From the NCBI GenBank assembly GCA_002840535.1, contig PHBH01000007.1, positions 1 to 64,000 of the forward strand: 64,000 nucleotides of DNA, given 5' to 3'. The notes under the pieces are model-generated. The model did not search any database. It was given only the letters and a program-made list of their open reading frames with translations, and had not been told where the DNA came from. This stretch comes from Deltaproteobacteria bacterium HGW-Deltaproteobacteria-15. GTDB lineage: Bacteria > Desulfobacterota > DSM-4660 > Desulfatiglandales > HGW-15. Below are positions 35,201 to 45,350 of this stretch, one piece after another. The stretch's first letter is position 1. Every line of letters begins with the position of its first letter. A program made the translations under genes and the position numbers.

Positions 35201-37021
35201 ATGGACATATGGAAAAGATCGTTGGGAAATAATCGCCTCTTGCCCTCTCTGCTTGCGGGTCTGATCCTCACCGGCATACTCCTGTTTACTCATTTCGCCA
35301 CTGCCGCCGACATCACAATTCCCTACGAAGTCGAAATCAAAGGAGTAGAGGATAGAGAATTGCTGAAAGGCATGGAAGACATCGCCGATACCGTCGGCCT
35401 CAAGGACAATCCACCGGCCACCGTGGCCTTGCTCAAGAGAAGGGCGGACAGGGACAAGGAGCAGTTCGAGAGGTTGCTCAGGGCCATGGGGTACTACAGC
35501 GGTCGGATTGAGGTCGATGTGGATCAGGATGACCGGCCTGCAAAGGTCGTATTTCATATCGAGACGGGACCTGTCTACCTTTTAAAGTCGTTTGACCTGA
35601 ATCTCGGGGATCAACCCGAGCTGAAGCAGGAAGATCTCCTCCTCAGCCCGGACCGGCTGGGTCTTGGTCCCGGCACGCCTTTCAGGGCCGGGCAGTTTCT
35701 GAATGCGGAGAAAAAGGTCATAGAGAACCTGCAGATGATGGGGTTTCCCTTTGCGAAGATCTCTGAACGAAGAGTTGTCGTGGATCATGGCGACCGTACG
35801 GTAACAGCAGCCCTCCGGGCAGAACCCGGCCCCACTGCGCAATTCGGAAGGGTGGAGGTGACAGGCCTGGAATCCACAAACGAGACGATTATCCGCCGAA
35901 AGATCCCCTGGAAGGAAGGAGATCGTTACAATGAGGTCCTTCTCGAACTCCTGCACAAGGACCTGGTTGAGCTCGGGCTCTTCTCCACAATCGCCGTCTC
36001 CCACGGAGAGTCTCTTGATGAGGAGGGGAGGCTTCCCGTGCGTGTTGCGGTCAAGGAGCGAAAGTACAAGTCCGTGGGTGCGGGGATCAGCTACAGGAGC
36101 GACGAAAAGCTCGGTGTCAATTTCTCCTGGGAGAACCGTAATCTTCTTGGAGAAGGCGAACGGTTGGGAGTGGTGGCAACTTTTTCAGATCTCACCTATG
36201 CTGCTGAGGCAAGCTTCCGAAGGCCGTCTTTCTTTCGTGAAGATCAGGCCTTGACCCTTTCCTCCAGACTCGCGGAAGATAAGCCCGATGCATACACCAG
36301 CCGCAATCTGGCGAACTCTGCCCTGGTGGTTCGTGACGTCACAAAGGCCCTCAAGATCGGCGGGGGCTTAGGATTCAAGCACGCTCGGATCACTCAGCTG
36401 GGAGAGAGTGAAGATTTCAACCTTGTTTCGCTTCCGCTTCAACTTTCATGGGACCGGAGCGACGACCTTCTGGATCCTACCAAAGGGGGTCGGCTGGGTC
36501 TTCAATTTGCCCCCTACATGGATCTGTCCGGGGAGGATCTGCAATTCTCAAAGGGAAAACTGAACTATGGCCATTATCTCAAGGTCTTCCGTTCCCCTTC
36601 CATAGTGCTGGCAGGTCGTGTGACAATGGGTGCGCTCAGCGGAGCGGAGAGACTCGAGATCCCGGCGGATGAGCGTTTCTATGGCGGAGGCGGCGGGTCG
36701 GTCAGGGGGTACGCGTACCAGTCGCTGGGGCCCAGAGTGGGCGCCGTCCCTACCGGCGGGAAATCATTGCTCGAGGTCTCCCTCGAAACCCGTGTAAGAG
36801 TCACCGAAAAGATAGGACTGGCGTTTTTCATGGACGGTGGGAACGCCTTCGAGGATATTACGCCCTCCTCGGGGGAAGAGCTGTTCTGGGGTGCCGGCGT
36901 GGGAGTTCGCTATTTTACCCCGATTGGTCCATTCCGTTTTGATATTGCGATGCCCCTTGACCGCAGAGACGGTCTGGACGATGCATTTCAGATTTATATC
37001 AGTCTCGGCCAATCGTTCTGA
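35201..37021 (+). CDS. tamA: TamA-like outer-membrane assembly protein (Omp85 family)
   Basis: 606 residues from ATG 35201, where a signal peptide begins (hydrophobic to about residue 35, ending FATAA). Three POTRA-like units (about 40-270) precede an Omp85 beta-barrel with the L6 motif VRGY in GGGGGSVRGYAYQSLGPR and the closing FRFDIAMPLDRR...ISLGQSF strand. TamA works with TamB to move proteins or lipids to the outer membrane. tamB follows. The three POTRA count and linkage to tamB favour TamA over BamA. Confidence 0.9.
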   Translation: MDIWKRSLGNNRLLPSLLAGLILTGILLFTHFATAADITIPYEVEIKGVEDRELLKGMEDIADTVGLKDNPPATVALLKRRADRDKEQFERLLRAMGYYSGRIEVDVDQDDRPAKVVFHIETGPVYLLKSFDLNLGDQPELKQEDLLLSPDRLGLGPGTPFRAGQFLNAEKKVIENLQMMGFPFAKISERRVVVDHGDRTVTAALRAEPGPTAQFGRVEVTGLESTNETIIRRKIPWKEGDRYNEVLLELLHKDLVELGLFSTIAVSHGESLDEEGRLPVRVAVKERKYKSVGAGISYRSDEKLGVNFSWENRNLLGEGERLGVVATFSDLTYAAEASFRRPSFFREDQALTLSSRLAEDKPDAYTSRNLANSALVVRDVTKALKIGGGLGFKHARITQLGESEDFNLVSLPLQLSWDRSDDLLDPTKGGRLGLQFAPYMDLSGEDLQFSKGKLNYGHYLKVFRSPSIVLAGRVTMGALSGAERLEIPADERFYGGGGGSVRGYAYQSLGPRVGAVPTGGKSLLEVSLETRVRVTEKIGLAFFMDGGNAFEDITPSSGEELFWGAGVGVRYFTPIGPFRFDIAMPLDRRDGLDDAFQIYISLGQSF

Positions 37022-37037
37022 CGAAAATGAATGGATT

Positions 37038-37096
37038 GAACCGCGAAGGCGCGAAGGACGCAAAGAAAAGTGTACTTGGCGTCTTGGCGGTTTAAA
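37038..37096. repeat. AACCGCGAAGGCGCGAAGG hairpin repeat between tamA and tamB
   Basis: AACCGCGAAGGCGCGAAGGACGC and its near complement, ending TTGGCGTCTTGGCGGTTT, form a hairpin in the gap. This argues that tamB starts downstream at 37121, not in the longer open frame from 37070. Confidence 0.6.
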
Positions 37097-37120
37097 GCTT
37101 TCTTATTTCAGTTTGGTGCT

Positions 37121-40100
37121 ATGACCTGGGTGTATGTTTCAAAAAAAATCCTGAAGTGGGGAGCCATCACAATCGGCATCCTGGTGCTGTCTGTCTTTGT
37201 GCTGTTCGGTATCATCCAGACGGAGACAGGCCGGCAGAGTCTTGTCCACATCGCAGAGAGGGTCCTGGCAGACGGAAACCGGAAGGTTGAAATAGGGACC
37301 ATCACCGGTGTCGTGCCCTTTCGTTTTCAACTCGAGCGCATGAGTCTTGCCGACGATCAGGGGACTTTGTTCACCCTGGGCGGCCTGGAATTCGAATGGT
37401 CCCCATGGCCCGTGCTCAAAGGAGATATTCATGTCCGGAAAATGAAGTCCGCCTTCTTCCACCTGGAGCGCACCCCGCAAGACAAAGGGGAGAAGGACGA
37501 CTCCCTGCAACTCCCTCGCTGGCTGGCCGTGTTCGATCGACTCAGGATCGATCATCTCTCCGTGGATGAGCTCGTCCTGGGTGAATCGGTTGTTGGCGAG
37601 AGGGCGACCTTCCGATTGCAGTCCGATCTCAAAGCCGCTTTCCCCGGGGCCGAATGGGCCGCTCACCTGGTGCTGGATAGAACCGACGGACCGGAAGCCA
37701 GACTCCGGCTCAATGCAAGCATAAGGGAGAACGGACGCTTCCTTGTCCTGGATGCCGAGGGTCAGGAGGCGCAGGAGGGGTTGCTTTCCAGGCGCGCAGG
37801 CATTTCAGGCCCTTTTGCATTCTCGATTCGCGGCGAGGGACCCTTGACTGAATGGAAAGGCGGGATGGAAGCGAGTGCCGGCGGTGCAGGCCTGTTGAAG
37901 GCTCAGATCCTCGCCTCCTATTCCGACGGCATCAGGCTGGACATGGAGGGCTTTGCAGAACCTGAGGGGGAATTTCTTTCTGCGTTCCTGGGGGATGTTC
38001 CCGCCGGCAGAATCCTGTTCAATGTGCGAGGAGGACTCGGGAGGGACGGGCAACTCTACATCGACCATCTCTCACTGGAATCAGGGGAAGCCGGGCTCAA
38101 GCTTTCCGGTTCGTCCGACCTCGAAGACGAGACACTCAAAGCGAAGTTTCAGTTTCGCCACACCAATCTGAAAAAAATGGAAAAGGGGCTTCACCTGCCG
38201 ATCGAAGGCACAGTGATTCTGGACGGCCATGTCTCGGGCACAATCCGCAACCCTTCTGCCGTCCTCTCCGTGGAACTGGTCGATCTCAAAGTGGAGAGGA
38301 CAAGTGTTTCAGGATTGTCCGGTGAGATCCATGTGGGGTTCGCGGGAGAGGAACAGGGAGACGGTTCGTCTCTCCGCTTCAAAGGAGACGGCCGGATAAA
38401 GGGGCTCTCCATCAGGGGCATGGACCGTGTTCCGGAGCGGGATCTGCAGTGGGGATTTTCCGGAGAGCGGTTTTTCTCGGGACACGTACTCCTCCAGAGT
38501 TTACTTCTGAAGGGAGAAAAAAACTCGCTTCGGATTTCGGGGAAAATAGATCCGGCAACCTGGGATGGAGCATTCGACGTTGAGGCCGATACAAAAGAGT
38601 TGAGTCGCCTGCTCAAGGGGGCGGGATCGGATTTCCCGGACGATTTCCTGCTGAAAGCGGGCCTGGACGGCAACTTCAAGAGACTCTCCTTTTCCGGCGA
38701 CCTGAAAGGCAAACTGAAGCCGGAGGTCGGCAAAGGCAAGGGGGAAGGGGGAAGGGGGAAGGGGGAAGAGAGGGGCCAGGAGTCAGAGATCAGAGGTCAG
38801 AGGTCAGGGGTCGGCAAGGGAAAAGCGGAAGGGGGAAGGGGGAAGGCGGAAGAGAGGAGACAGGAGACAGGAGTCAGGAGGCAGGAGATAAAGTCAGAAG
38901 TCAGCAAGACCGGGGCTGTAGGATGGGTAGAGCGAAGCGAAACCCATCTAAACCGAAATGAAATATCGGCGTGGCTTCTTCCGATTTTAAGGGAAGGACT
39001 GGATGTGAGCGCCAGGTTTTCGTTGGATCAGGGACAAAAGCTTTCGGTTTCGGAAATGCGGTTGAAGAGTCCCTCTTTGTTTTTATCCGCGTCCGGAGCG
39101 ATCGATCTTTACAAACGCAGGGGCACATCCACCGCTCACCTTCAGCTCCATGATCTCAATGCCCTCTCTTCCGCGGCCGAGGTCGTTCTCGGAGGAAACC
39201 TGGAGGCAAGCGCAACCCTGGAAGGTTCCCCTGAGAGGTTGACGCTCAGCACCGAGATCCGTGGAAACGAGGTTCGCGCGGGGACGGTTAGTCTCGGAAC
39301 GGTCAAACTCGCGCTGAACGCTGCCGGAAAGCTTCAGGCCAACGATGGAACATTCCTGTTTGAAGCGGGCGGGAAAACCGAAGGAGTATCAGGCGAAGGC
39401 CTGTTTTCACTGAAGGGGGAGAGGTTTTCGCTGACAAAGATCCAGCTGAGCGGTCCCGGGAACACTCGTGCGAGAGGCAATCTCGATTTCGATCTTGCCA
39501 CAAAGCTTGCGCAAGGCGAACTTGCGGGCGAGTGCCCGGACCTTTCAGGATTCTCCAGCTTTGTGAACCAGCCGCTCAAAGGAAAAGTGGATTTCAATGC
39601 GCAGTTGGGAAAGGGCGGAAACAAACAGCAGCTCAACCTCGCCTTCTCCGGAGCCGGTCTGAAGTCCCCGGCTTTTGAGGGGGGAGAGATCAGGATCAAG
39701 GCAAGACTCACTGAATTGTCCGGGAATCCCCGAGGAAATGCAAGCCTGGAGAGCAAGAACTTGCGCATGCAGGGAGTCCATGCCTCATCCCTTAAGATCA
39801 GGGCCGAAGGAGACGGCAATGAGATTTCTTTCAATGCCAAGGCAAAGGGGGAGGTGGATCGGAGTTTCGACCTGGAGACCGAAGGGCTTTTCCATCCGCT
39901 CCGGCAGGAAGGTTCATTTCTGAAGATCAGCCGGTTTCAGGGAAGATATGGTGACCTGCCTTTTCGGATGCCGAAATCGTTTGAAATCATCCAATCGGCA
40001 GGGGAGATCTCCGCAGACAACCTGCAGCTTGTCCTTGGCAGCGGTCGTCTCTCGGGGAGGGGGAGACTCGGATCGGAAGAGGTCGATCTTTCCGTTCAGT

Positions 40101-41713
40101 TTGAGGACCTGCCTCTCAACCTGGTCAGACCTGCCGGAAAGGTTGCGATAGAGGGCAGTGGAAGCGGTGAAGTGGAGCTCAAGGGGAGACAGGACCGGCC
40201 GGAGGGTACCACACGGATTCGACTTACAGGTCTGAGGGGCCGCGATCCCCAGCTCAAAGGGATGCCGCCGGCGGTCCTCGAGGCTCGGGCGGGTCTTCGG
40301 GGACAAAGGCTCGAGCTCCAGCTGTCGTTGCGTGGTGTCACTACGAACCCTTTCGAAGTGAACATGGAATTGCCGCTCCAACTATCGCTGTATCCTTTCC
40401 ATGCCTCTTTTCCTGAAGAAGAAATGAGCGGGGACCTGAACGGAAAAGCGGATCTGTCGCGTCTGGGAATATTTCTCGGATTGGACGATCAGTCAATGAG
40501 CGGAGTCGCCGAGGTCGAGCTCCATCTGGAGGGTACTCCGGCGCAGCCCAAGGTCACCGGGAGTATCGGCGTTGAGAATGGGGGTTATGAAAATGCGCGG
40601 AGCGGAACGCTCCTGAAAGATGTGGATATTCTGCTGAATGCCGGAACAAGAGGTCTGGTTATCGAAAAGGCAACCGCAAGCGACGGAGAAGAAGGCACTG
40701 CCGTCGCAGACGGCTGGCTGGAGGTCGATCCGGCGAAGGATTTCCCCTTTCAGGTAGGCGTTACATTCGAGAAGCTGAAGCTCATACGGCACGACTGGGG
40801 CACGGCCGGGGGAAAAGGACGGGCGCAGCTGAAAGGGTCTTTTTCCAATGGAGTTCTGTCCGGCAATGTCCAGGTTGAGACCGGGGAATTTCGGATACCG
40901 GACCGTCTGCCCCCCGACATCCCCGACCTGGAGGTGACGGAGATCAATGGTCCGAATCCCACGATGACGACTTCTCCTGAAAGGACGATCGATGACGATC
41001 CTTATCTGGATTTTGACCTGCGGCTCAAGAGCGACGGCCATTTTTTCGTGCGGGGCCGAGGGTTGGAATCGGAGTGGGCGGGAGAACTTCGACTAACCGG
41101 GACATCAGATGAACCGGCAATTACCGGTGATCTTTCGGTCGAACGCGGTCGTTTCAATTTTATGGACAAGCGATTTACCCTTACCCAGGGGAAGATCACC
41201 TTCAACGGGATGGCCCACCCTTCCCCTTTCCTGGACGTGATGGCTGAGTCGAATGCCAAGGATATGACGGCCCATCTGCATCTCGTCGGCCCGTTGAGGG
41301 CGCCTGAGATAAAATTGAGCTCCGATCCGCCCTTTCCAACGGACGAGGTGCTCTCTCGCCTGCTTTTCGGCCAGAGCATGAACCGCATCTCCCCTTTGCA
41401 GGCGATCCAGCTGGCACAGACGCTGAACGCGATGAGGGGAAGGAATTCCCTGGACCTCCTTGGCACCACACGGAAACTGCTGAAGATCGACCAGCTGGAG
41501 GTGAAGCAGTCAGGAGAAAACAACGATGAGACCAGCATCGCCGCCGGCAAGTACCTCAGGGACGATGTGTATATCGAGGTGGAAAGAAGTCTTGGACCCG
41601 GAGGCACAAAAGCCTCTGTCGAGTGGGAGTTGTCACCCCACGTCAGTGTGGAAACAGAAATCGGTGCAAACGCCGAAAGCGGTGTGGGCATCAACTGGAA
41701 ATGGGACTATTAG
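37121..41713 (+). CDS. tamB: TamB-like inner-membrane translocation/assembly protein
   Basis: About 1530 residues from the ATG at 37121. A single N-terminal membrane anchor (about 10-30, GAITIGILVLSVFVLFGII) is followed by a long periplasmic beta-rich AsmA/TamB-like rod. The conserved DUF490 C-terminal region (FMDKRFTLTQGKITF, LLFGQSMNRISP, and a terminal VGINWKWDY) should dock TamA. It bridges the periplasm for phospholipid or protein transfer. Codons for about residues 536-614 are low-complexity repeats (38728-38962) inserted in frame. The rest is full length, so it may still work. Confidence 0.92.
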   Translation: MTWVYVSKKILKWGAITIGILVLSVFVLFGIIQTETGRQSLVHIAERVLADGNRKVEIGTITGVVPFRFQLERMSLADDQGTLFTLGGLEFEWSPWPVLKGDIHVRKMKSAFFHLERTPQDKGEKDDSLQLPRWLAVFDRLRIDHLSVDELVLGESVVGERATFRLQSDLKAAFPGAEWAAHLVLDRTDGPEARLRLNASIRENGRFLVLDAEGQEAQEGLLSRRAGISGPFAFSIRGEGPLTEWKGGMEASAGGAGLLKAQILASYSDGIRLDMEGFAEPEGEFLSAFLGDVPAGRILFNVRGGLGRDGQLYIDHLSLESGEAGLKLSGSSDLEDETLKAKFQFRHTNLKKMEKGLHLPIEGTVILDGHVSGTIRNPSAVLSVELVDLKVERTSVSGLSGEIHVGFAGEEQGDGSSLRFKGDGRIKGLSIRGMDRVPERDLQWGFSGERFFSGHVLLQSLLLKGEKNSLRISGKIDPATWDGAFDVEADTKELSRLLKGAGSDFPDDFLLKAGLDGNFKRLSFSGDLKGKLKPEVGKGKGEGGRGKGEERGQESEIRGQRSGVGKGKAEGGRGKAEERRQETGVRRQEIKSEVSKTGAVGWVERSETHLNRNEISAWLLPILREGLDVSARFSLDQGQKLSVSEMRLKSPSLFLSASGAIDLYKRRGTSTAHLQLHDLNALSSAAEVVLGGNLEASATLEGSPERLTLSTEIRGNEVRAGTVSLGTVKLALNAAGKLQANDGTFLFEAGGKTEGVSGEGLFSLKGERFSLTKIQLSGPGNTRARGNLDFDLATKLAQGELAGECPDLSGFSSFVNQPLKGKVDFNAQLGKGGNKQQLNLAFSGAGLKSPAFEGGEIRIKARLTELSGNPRGNASLESKNLRMQGVHASSLKIRAEGDGNEISFNAKAKGEVDRSFDLETEGLFHPLRQEGSFLKISRFQGRYGDLPFRMPKSFEIIQSAGEISADNLQLVLGSGRLSGRGRLGSEEVDLSVQFEDLPLNLVRPAGKVAIEGSGSGEVELKGRQDRPEGTTRIRLTGLRGRDPQLKGMPPAVLEARAGLRGQRLELQLSLRGVTTNPFEVNMELPLQLSLYPFHASFPEEEMSGDLNGKADLSRLGIFLGLDDQSMSGVAEVELHLEGTPAQPKVTGSIGVENGGYENARSGTLLKDVDILLNAGTRGLVIEKATASDGEEGTAVADGWLEVDPAKDFPFQVGVTFEKLKLIRHDWGTAGGKGRAQLKGSFSNGVLSGNVQVETGEFRIPDRLPPDIPDLEVTEINGPNPTMTTSPERTIDDDPYLDFDLRLKSDGHFFVRGRGLESEWAGELRLTGTSDEPAITGDLSVERGRFNFMDKRFTLTQGKITFNGMAHPSPFLDVMAESNAKDMTAHLHLVGPLRAPEIKLSSDPPFPTDEVLSRLLFGQSMNRISPLQAIQLAQTLNAMRGRNSLDLLGTTRKLLKIDQLEVKQSGENNDETSIAAGKYLRDDVYIEVERSLGPGGTKASVEWELSPHVSVETEIGANAESGVGINWKWDY
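38728..38962 (+). repeat. Intergenic-type repeats inserted in frame within tamB
   Basis: This stretch holds tandem GGGGGAAGG units, GAGGTCAGAGGTCAG units, ACAGGAGACAGGAGTCAGG units and one GTAGGATGGGTAGAGCGAAG copy. All these families otherwise lie between genes here (7568, 15146, 48491, 51719). Translated, it is Gly/Lys/Glu/Arg-rich and ends in VGWVERSETH. No stop codon is introduced and the frame is kept on both sides. Confidence 0.9.
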
Positions 41714-42040
41714 CCCCCCCGTCGTCGGCCGCCTCGGATCTGGACGTTCTTGACAACCTGCACACAGGACGTTCTTGGACCGTGCAGCATAGTGTCTCAG
41801 AGATGAATTACCACCTCCGTCATTCCGGACTTGTCGAAGATCCCGTTTGCGGGGATCCGGAATCCAGTTTTTCAACCTGCGAGAGCAGCGGAGACTCGTG
41901 AAACTCCACACCTGAGGTATGGTCGCTCGCCTTGACACTTCCCGGCAACATGACCATAATCGAATCCACGGGGTCTGGATCTGATGCCGGGCGGGTATGG
42001 GTGAAATGAGAGCCGGTGAACGGGAGCGGGAGAGAGTGAA
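41714..42040. other. 327-bp gap between tamB and glgC, no gene seen
   Basis: Only short, non-conserved frames occur. A GGGAGCGGGAGAGAG purine stretch before 42041 supplies the glgC ribosome site. No hairpin with a T run was found. Confidence 0.5.
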
Positions 42041-43339
42041 ATGATGAGGAACGTTCTTGCTTTTATCATGGCTGGCGGCAGGGGTGAGAGGCTCATGCCC
42101 CTCACTCAGGATCGTACGAAGCCGGCGGTCCCCTTCGGAGGCATGTACCGACTGGTGGACTTCACCCTGAGCAACTGTGTCAATTCCCAGATCTACAAGA
42201 TCGTCGTACTCCCCCAGTACAAGTCTCAGTCCCTGAACGATCATCTGGAAGCGGGCTGGAACATCTTCAGCTTCAAGATGGGGCACTTCCTTAAGGTGGT
42301 CCCGCCCCAGCAGCGAACGGGTCTTGACTGGTATCGGGGCACAGCAGACTGCATCCGCCAGAATCTCTACCTGCTCGAGCGATACAGGCCGAGTCATGTC
42401 CTGATCCTTTCAGGCGATCACATCTACAAAATGGATTACTCTTTGTTCCTCCGATACCATGAGGAAAAGAATGCGGACGTCACCATTTCGCTCCTAGAGG
42501 CGGATGTGATCCTGGCCGACCAACTCGGTGTTGCAGAGGTGAACGAAGATTATCGCATACTCGGGTTCAAGGAAAAGCCGAAAGAGAATGTGAAAACCAT
42601 TCCCGGCGATCCGAACCATGTTCTCGGATCCATGGGGATCTATCTCTTTCGGACCGAGAAGCTGCTGGAAATCCTCCGGTCCGGAAACGAGGATGATTTC
42701 GGCCACGACATCATTCCGAAGCTGCTCGAATCCCACCGCGTCTATGCCTATTCCTACAGCCGCATGAATCGCATAGAAGATTACATCTACGTGACCCTGG
42801 AGGACGGGGAGAGGGAGTTCAGGGTGGAGCCGCGCACCAGGGACTCCTCCTATTGGCGGGACGTCGGCACGCTTGACGCCTACTGGAATGCCAACATGGA
42901 CCTGACCGGAGTGGACCCGTTCTTCAATCTCTATGCGTACAAGTGGCCCATCCACACCCATCAGATCCTGGCCCCGCCCGCCAAATTCATCTTCAGCAAC
43001 GAGCGGCGGGAGAATTTCAGGGTGGGCAAGGCGCTCGATTCCCTCGTCTCCGCGGGGTGCATCGTGAGCGGGATCGTGCGGAGTTCCGTCCTCGGGTACA
43101 ACGTGATTGTCAGAAGCTGGGCCACAGTGGATGAATCCGTGATCCTGGACGATGTGGTCGTGGGACGCGAGAGCAGGATCAAGAAGGCCATCATCGACAA
43201 ACACAATGTCATCCCGCCCAAAACGGAAATCGGCTACAATCCCAAAAAGGACCGCAAGACCTTCCCAGTGACGCCGAGAGGCATCGTTGTGGTGCCGAAA
43301 GGCTACTTCAGCGACAAGCGACGGATGACAGAGAAGTGA
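42041..43339 (+). CDS. glgC: Glucose-1-phosphate adenylyltransferase (ADP-glucose pyrophosphorylase)
   Basis: 432 residues. The nucleotidyl transferase start is AFIMAGGRGERLMPLT with the pyrophosphate-binding RxKPAVPFGG. WYRGTADCIRQN, LSGDHIYKMDY and the FKEKP site for glucose-1-phosphate follow. The C-terminal part is a left-handed beta-helix (about 300-430). It makes ADP-glucose for glycogen and possibly for the glucosylglycerate-type pathway at 10341-13670. Two tandem ATGs are possible; the first is used. Confidence 0.97.
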   Translation: MMRNVLAFIMAGGRGERLMPLTQDRTKPAVPFGGMYRLVDFTLSNCVNSQIYKIVVLPQYKSQSLNDHLEAGWNIFSFKMGHFLKVVPPQQRTGLDWYRGTADCIRQNLYLLERYRPSHVLILSGDHIYKMDYSLFLRYHEEKNADVTISLLEADVILADQLGVAEVNEDYRILGFKEKPKENVKTIPGDPNHVLGSMGIYLFRTEKLLEILRSGNEDDFGHDIIPKLLESHRVYAYSYSRMNRIEDYIYVTLEDGEREFRVEPRTRDSSYWRDVGTLDAYWNANMDLTGVDPFFNLYAYKWPIHTHQILAPPAKFIFSNERRENFRVGKALDSLVSAGCIVSGIVRSSVLGYNVIVRSWATVDESVILDDVVVGRESRIKKAIIDKHNVIPPKTEIGYNPKKDRKTFPVTPRGIVVVPKGYFSDKRRMTEK

Positions 43340-43347
43340 GCCCCGGG

Positions 43348-43896
43348 TCAATTTTGATGCAAGGGCGCTGCAACGGAGGTGTAGGTGTGGACCTGAAGAG
43401 CCACCTTCAGGAGCCCTGCGCCTGGATTCCCGGCTCTCTGAACCGTTGTCCGCTTGACGCTCAACAGCTTTTCCGAGCATTCAATCTGAAAAAGGAGCCT
43501 CACCAGCTCTTCGCTAGTGAGATCGTTGAGCGAAATCTCCACAGCTTCGGCTCTAAGCAAGACCGGTTCTTCTGAGAGGGGAACAGGCTTCATATGCTGA
43601 ATCTTTTTTTCAATCCCCATCTCCTTCGAAACGGCTTCCAGGAATGAAAGCAATGCAAACTGCTGTCCGCGCCGTTCCAGCATGCCTTCTGCCTGGGCCC
43701 TGGTTTTCCTCAGTATATCCCACTCAATTTTGAGCGCCTTCATTTCCTCCAAATCGGTCGCTCTTCTTGAAATGGATTTCTCAAGAAGGCTTTGCCTGGA
43801 TAAAGCCGGAAAGACAAAGATGAGGGACAAAATCCCGACGAGCAGGGCTATGGAGCAACATAGGGCTAACACCCTTATTCGGCGACTCAACTTCAC
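43348..43896 (-). CDS. gspM: Type II secretion protein GspM/PilO-like
   Basis: 182 residues. One N-terminal membrane helix (about 10-30), a coiled coil (35-75) and a ferredoxin-like C-terminal domain match the GspM/PilO layout. It binds GspL in the inner-membrane platform. It overlaps gspL by four bases and is last in the operon. Family identity comes mostly from topology and position. Confidence 0.8.
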   Translation of the reverse strand: MKLSRRIRVLALCCSIALLVGILSLIFVFPALSRQSLLEKSISRRATDLEEMKALKIEWDILRKTRAQAEGMLERRGQQFALLSFLEAVSKEMGIEKKIQHMKPVPLSEEPVLLRAEAVEISLNDLTSEELVRLLFQIECSEKLLSVKRTTVQRAGNPGAGLLKVALQVHTYTSVAAPLHQN

Positions 43897-45350
43897 GATG
43901 GAGTCTCCATCGAAAACTGGAAAGAAATGGAATTGTCCTTCTTGTCCATTTTCGTCCCTGTAAGTCGGGCATTGCTGAAGGCAGGACTCTTTGACAAGGC
44001 TTCTTTGAGTTTGTCGAGGCTGCTGAATGATGTTGTGTGTCCGCCAAAGGCAATCTTCTTATCCTCAATCGTGATTTGATCTACACTTATTCCCGGGTAA
44101 CCTGCAAGGATATTGCTGAGGGAAAGTATCGAGTCCAAGCTGAGCTTTCCCGAAAGAACATCATGGGCCCACTTGTATTGCCCCTTCTCCTCTGAAATCT
44201 TCTGTTTCATCTGGGACAGCTCTCTTCCCTTGAGGGGCTTCATTGACCCCGGGAATGCTTCTGCAAAAACCTGTGTGATCGCCTTACCTAGTCGATCATG
44301 CTCGGCCTCATAAGAATGTAGTCTCATGTAGATTTTTGTGAAGGAGATGGCAAGTATGGCGACCAATGAAAAGGTGAAGATCAACACATGTGTCTTCAGC
44401 CCACGTCCCTTTCTTTTCTCAAATTCATCCTTTTGCAGGTTCAGGACAAGCCTTGAAGGCATCAATCCCATAACAGCCAAACCCAGAGGAATGCAAAGGC
44501 TCAACCCCACTTCTTCACTGAGACCGTTGAGCTTATGTTTCACCAGATCAAGAGGATTCCAGGTGCGGGCCTTGGTGTGCGTGGCGTTTTCGATACCCTC
44601 CACTACAGAAACCTGAGCGGCGAGAGGGCCCGTGACAAGAATTTCGGTGATCTCCTCTCCCGTGTTTCTCTGATTCCAAATTCGCAGCGTCTGGCCAAGA
44701 TGGTCGATTATCGAAGGTGAGGTTTCGATTAGTCTGAGCAGTTCGAGTCTGCCGTTTCTGATTACTTGAACCCCCATCCTATTTGGAAGCACATTCACGA
44801 TGCACACGGCGTGGGGGGTCTCTTCGCCGTATAATGCCTTGTAGAGATAGTACAGGGAGACTTCGCTGACAGCCGTGATTTCCGGATTCATGCCGGCTGA
44901 ACGAAGTATTCGCAGATGTTCGGAAAGGATTCTCTTGTCAAGGGCGGTGCTTAAGAGTCGCCCGTCGTGAATGGGCGCAATGATATCGGCTACAATGTCC
45001 TCGGCACTGCCGGGGATGAAGGGTTCAACCTGATACTTGATTGCCTTTTTCAACTTCTTCAAGTCTGTGAAATGGACCTCCAGTTGCCTGATCACGGCCT
45101 GGGAGGCAGGAACCGCGGACACCAGTTTTTCATACCTGAGGGGTTCTTTGGAAAGGATCTCCTTGACTGCTTCCGCAGGGTTCATCCCCTCCTGGAGGGG
45201 CGCCGAAACAAAGCGCTCGATCTCCAAAGAACGCAAAGAACCGGAGATCTGGACCATGCCTATCGAGGATTCGTCCCAGTAGACGCCGGCAGAAGATCGT
45301 GCTGCAAGAGCATCCTTGAATGTCTGGATAATCCTCATAGCGTTCGCCAA
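43893..45350 (-). CDS. gspL: Type II secretion protein GspL (PilM/PilN-like)
   Basis: 485 residues. An actin-like PilM-type cytoplasmic domain (about 20-320) has VSAVPASQAVIRQLEV and AIKYQVEPFIP. A membrane helix follows near 335-355 (VLIFTFSLVAILAISF), then a coiled coil and a ferredoxin-like periplasmic end. It couples the ATPase GspE to the platform. The gene overlaps gspK by 16 bases. Confidence 0.88.
   Translation of the reverse strand: MANAMRIIQTFKDALAARSSAGVYWDESSIGMVQISGSLRSLEIERFVSAPLQEGMNPAEAVKEILSKEPLRYEKLVSAVPASQAVIRQLEVHFTDLKKLKKAIKYQVEPFIPGSAEDIVADIIAPIHDGRLLSTALDKRILSEHLRILRSAGMNPEITAVSEVSLYYLYKALYGEETPHAVCIVNVLPNRMGVQVIRNGRLELLRLIETSPSIIDHLGQTLRIWNQRNTGEEITEILVTGPLAAQVSVVEGIENATHTKARTWNPLDLVKHKLNGLSEEVGLSLCIPLGLAVMGLMPSRLVLNLQKDEFEKRKGRGLKTHVLIFTFSLVAILAISFTKIYMRLHSYEAEHDRLGKAITQVFAEAFPGSMKPLKGRELSQMKQKISEEKGQYKWAHDVLSGKLSLDSILSLSNILAGYPGISVDQITIEDKKIAFGGHTTSFSSLDKLKEALSKSPAFSNARLTGTKMDKKDNSISFQFSMETPS

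Noticed and set aside
38728..38962. CRISPR-like array
   Set aside because: Repeats are short, adjacent and of several kinds, with no spacers of even length and no cas genes.
41623..42397. Reading frames across the tamB/glgC gap and on the minus strand of glgC
   Set aside because: They are antisense or out-of-frame images of tamB and glgC with no independent family signal.
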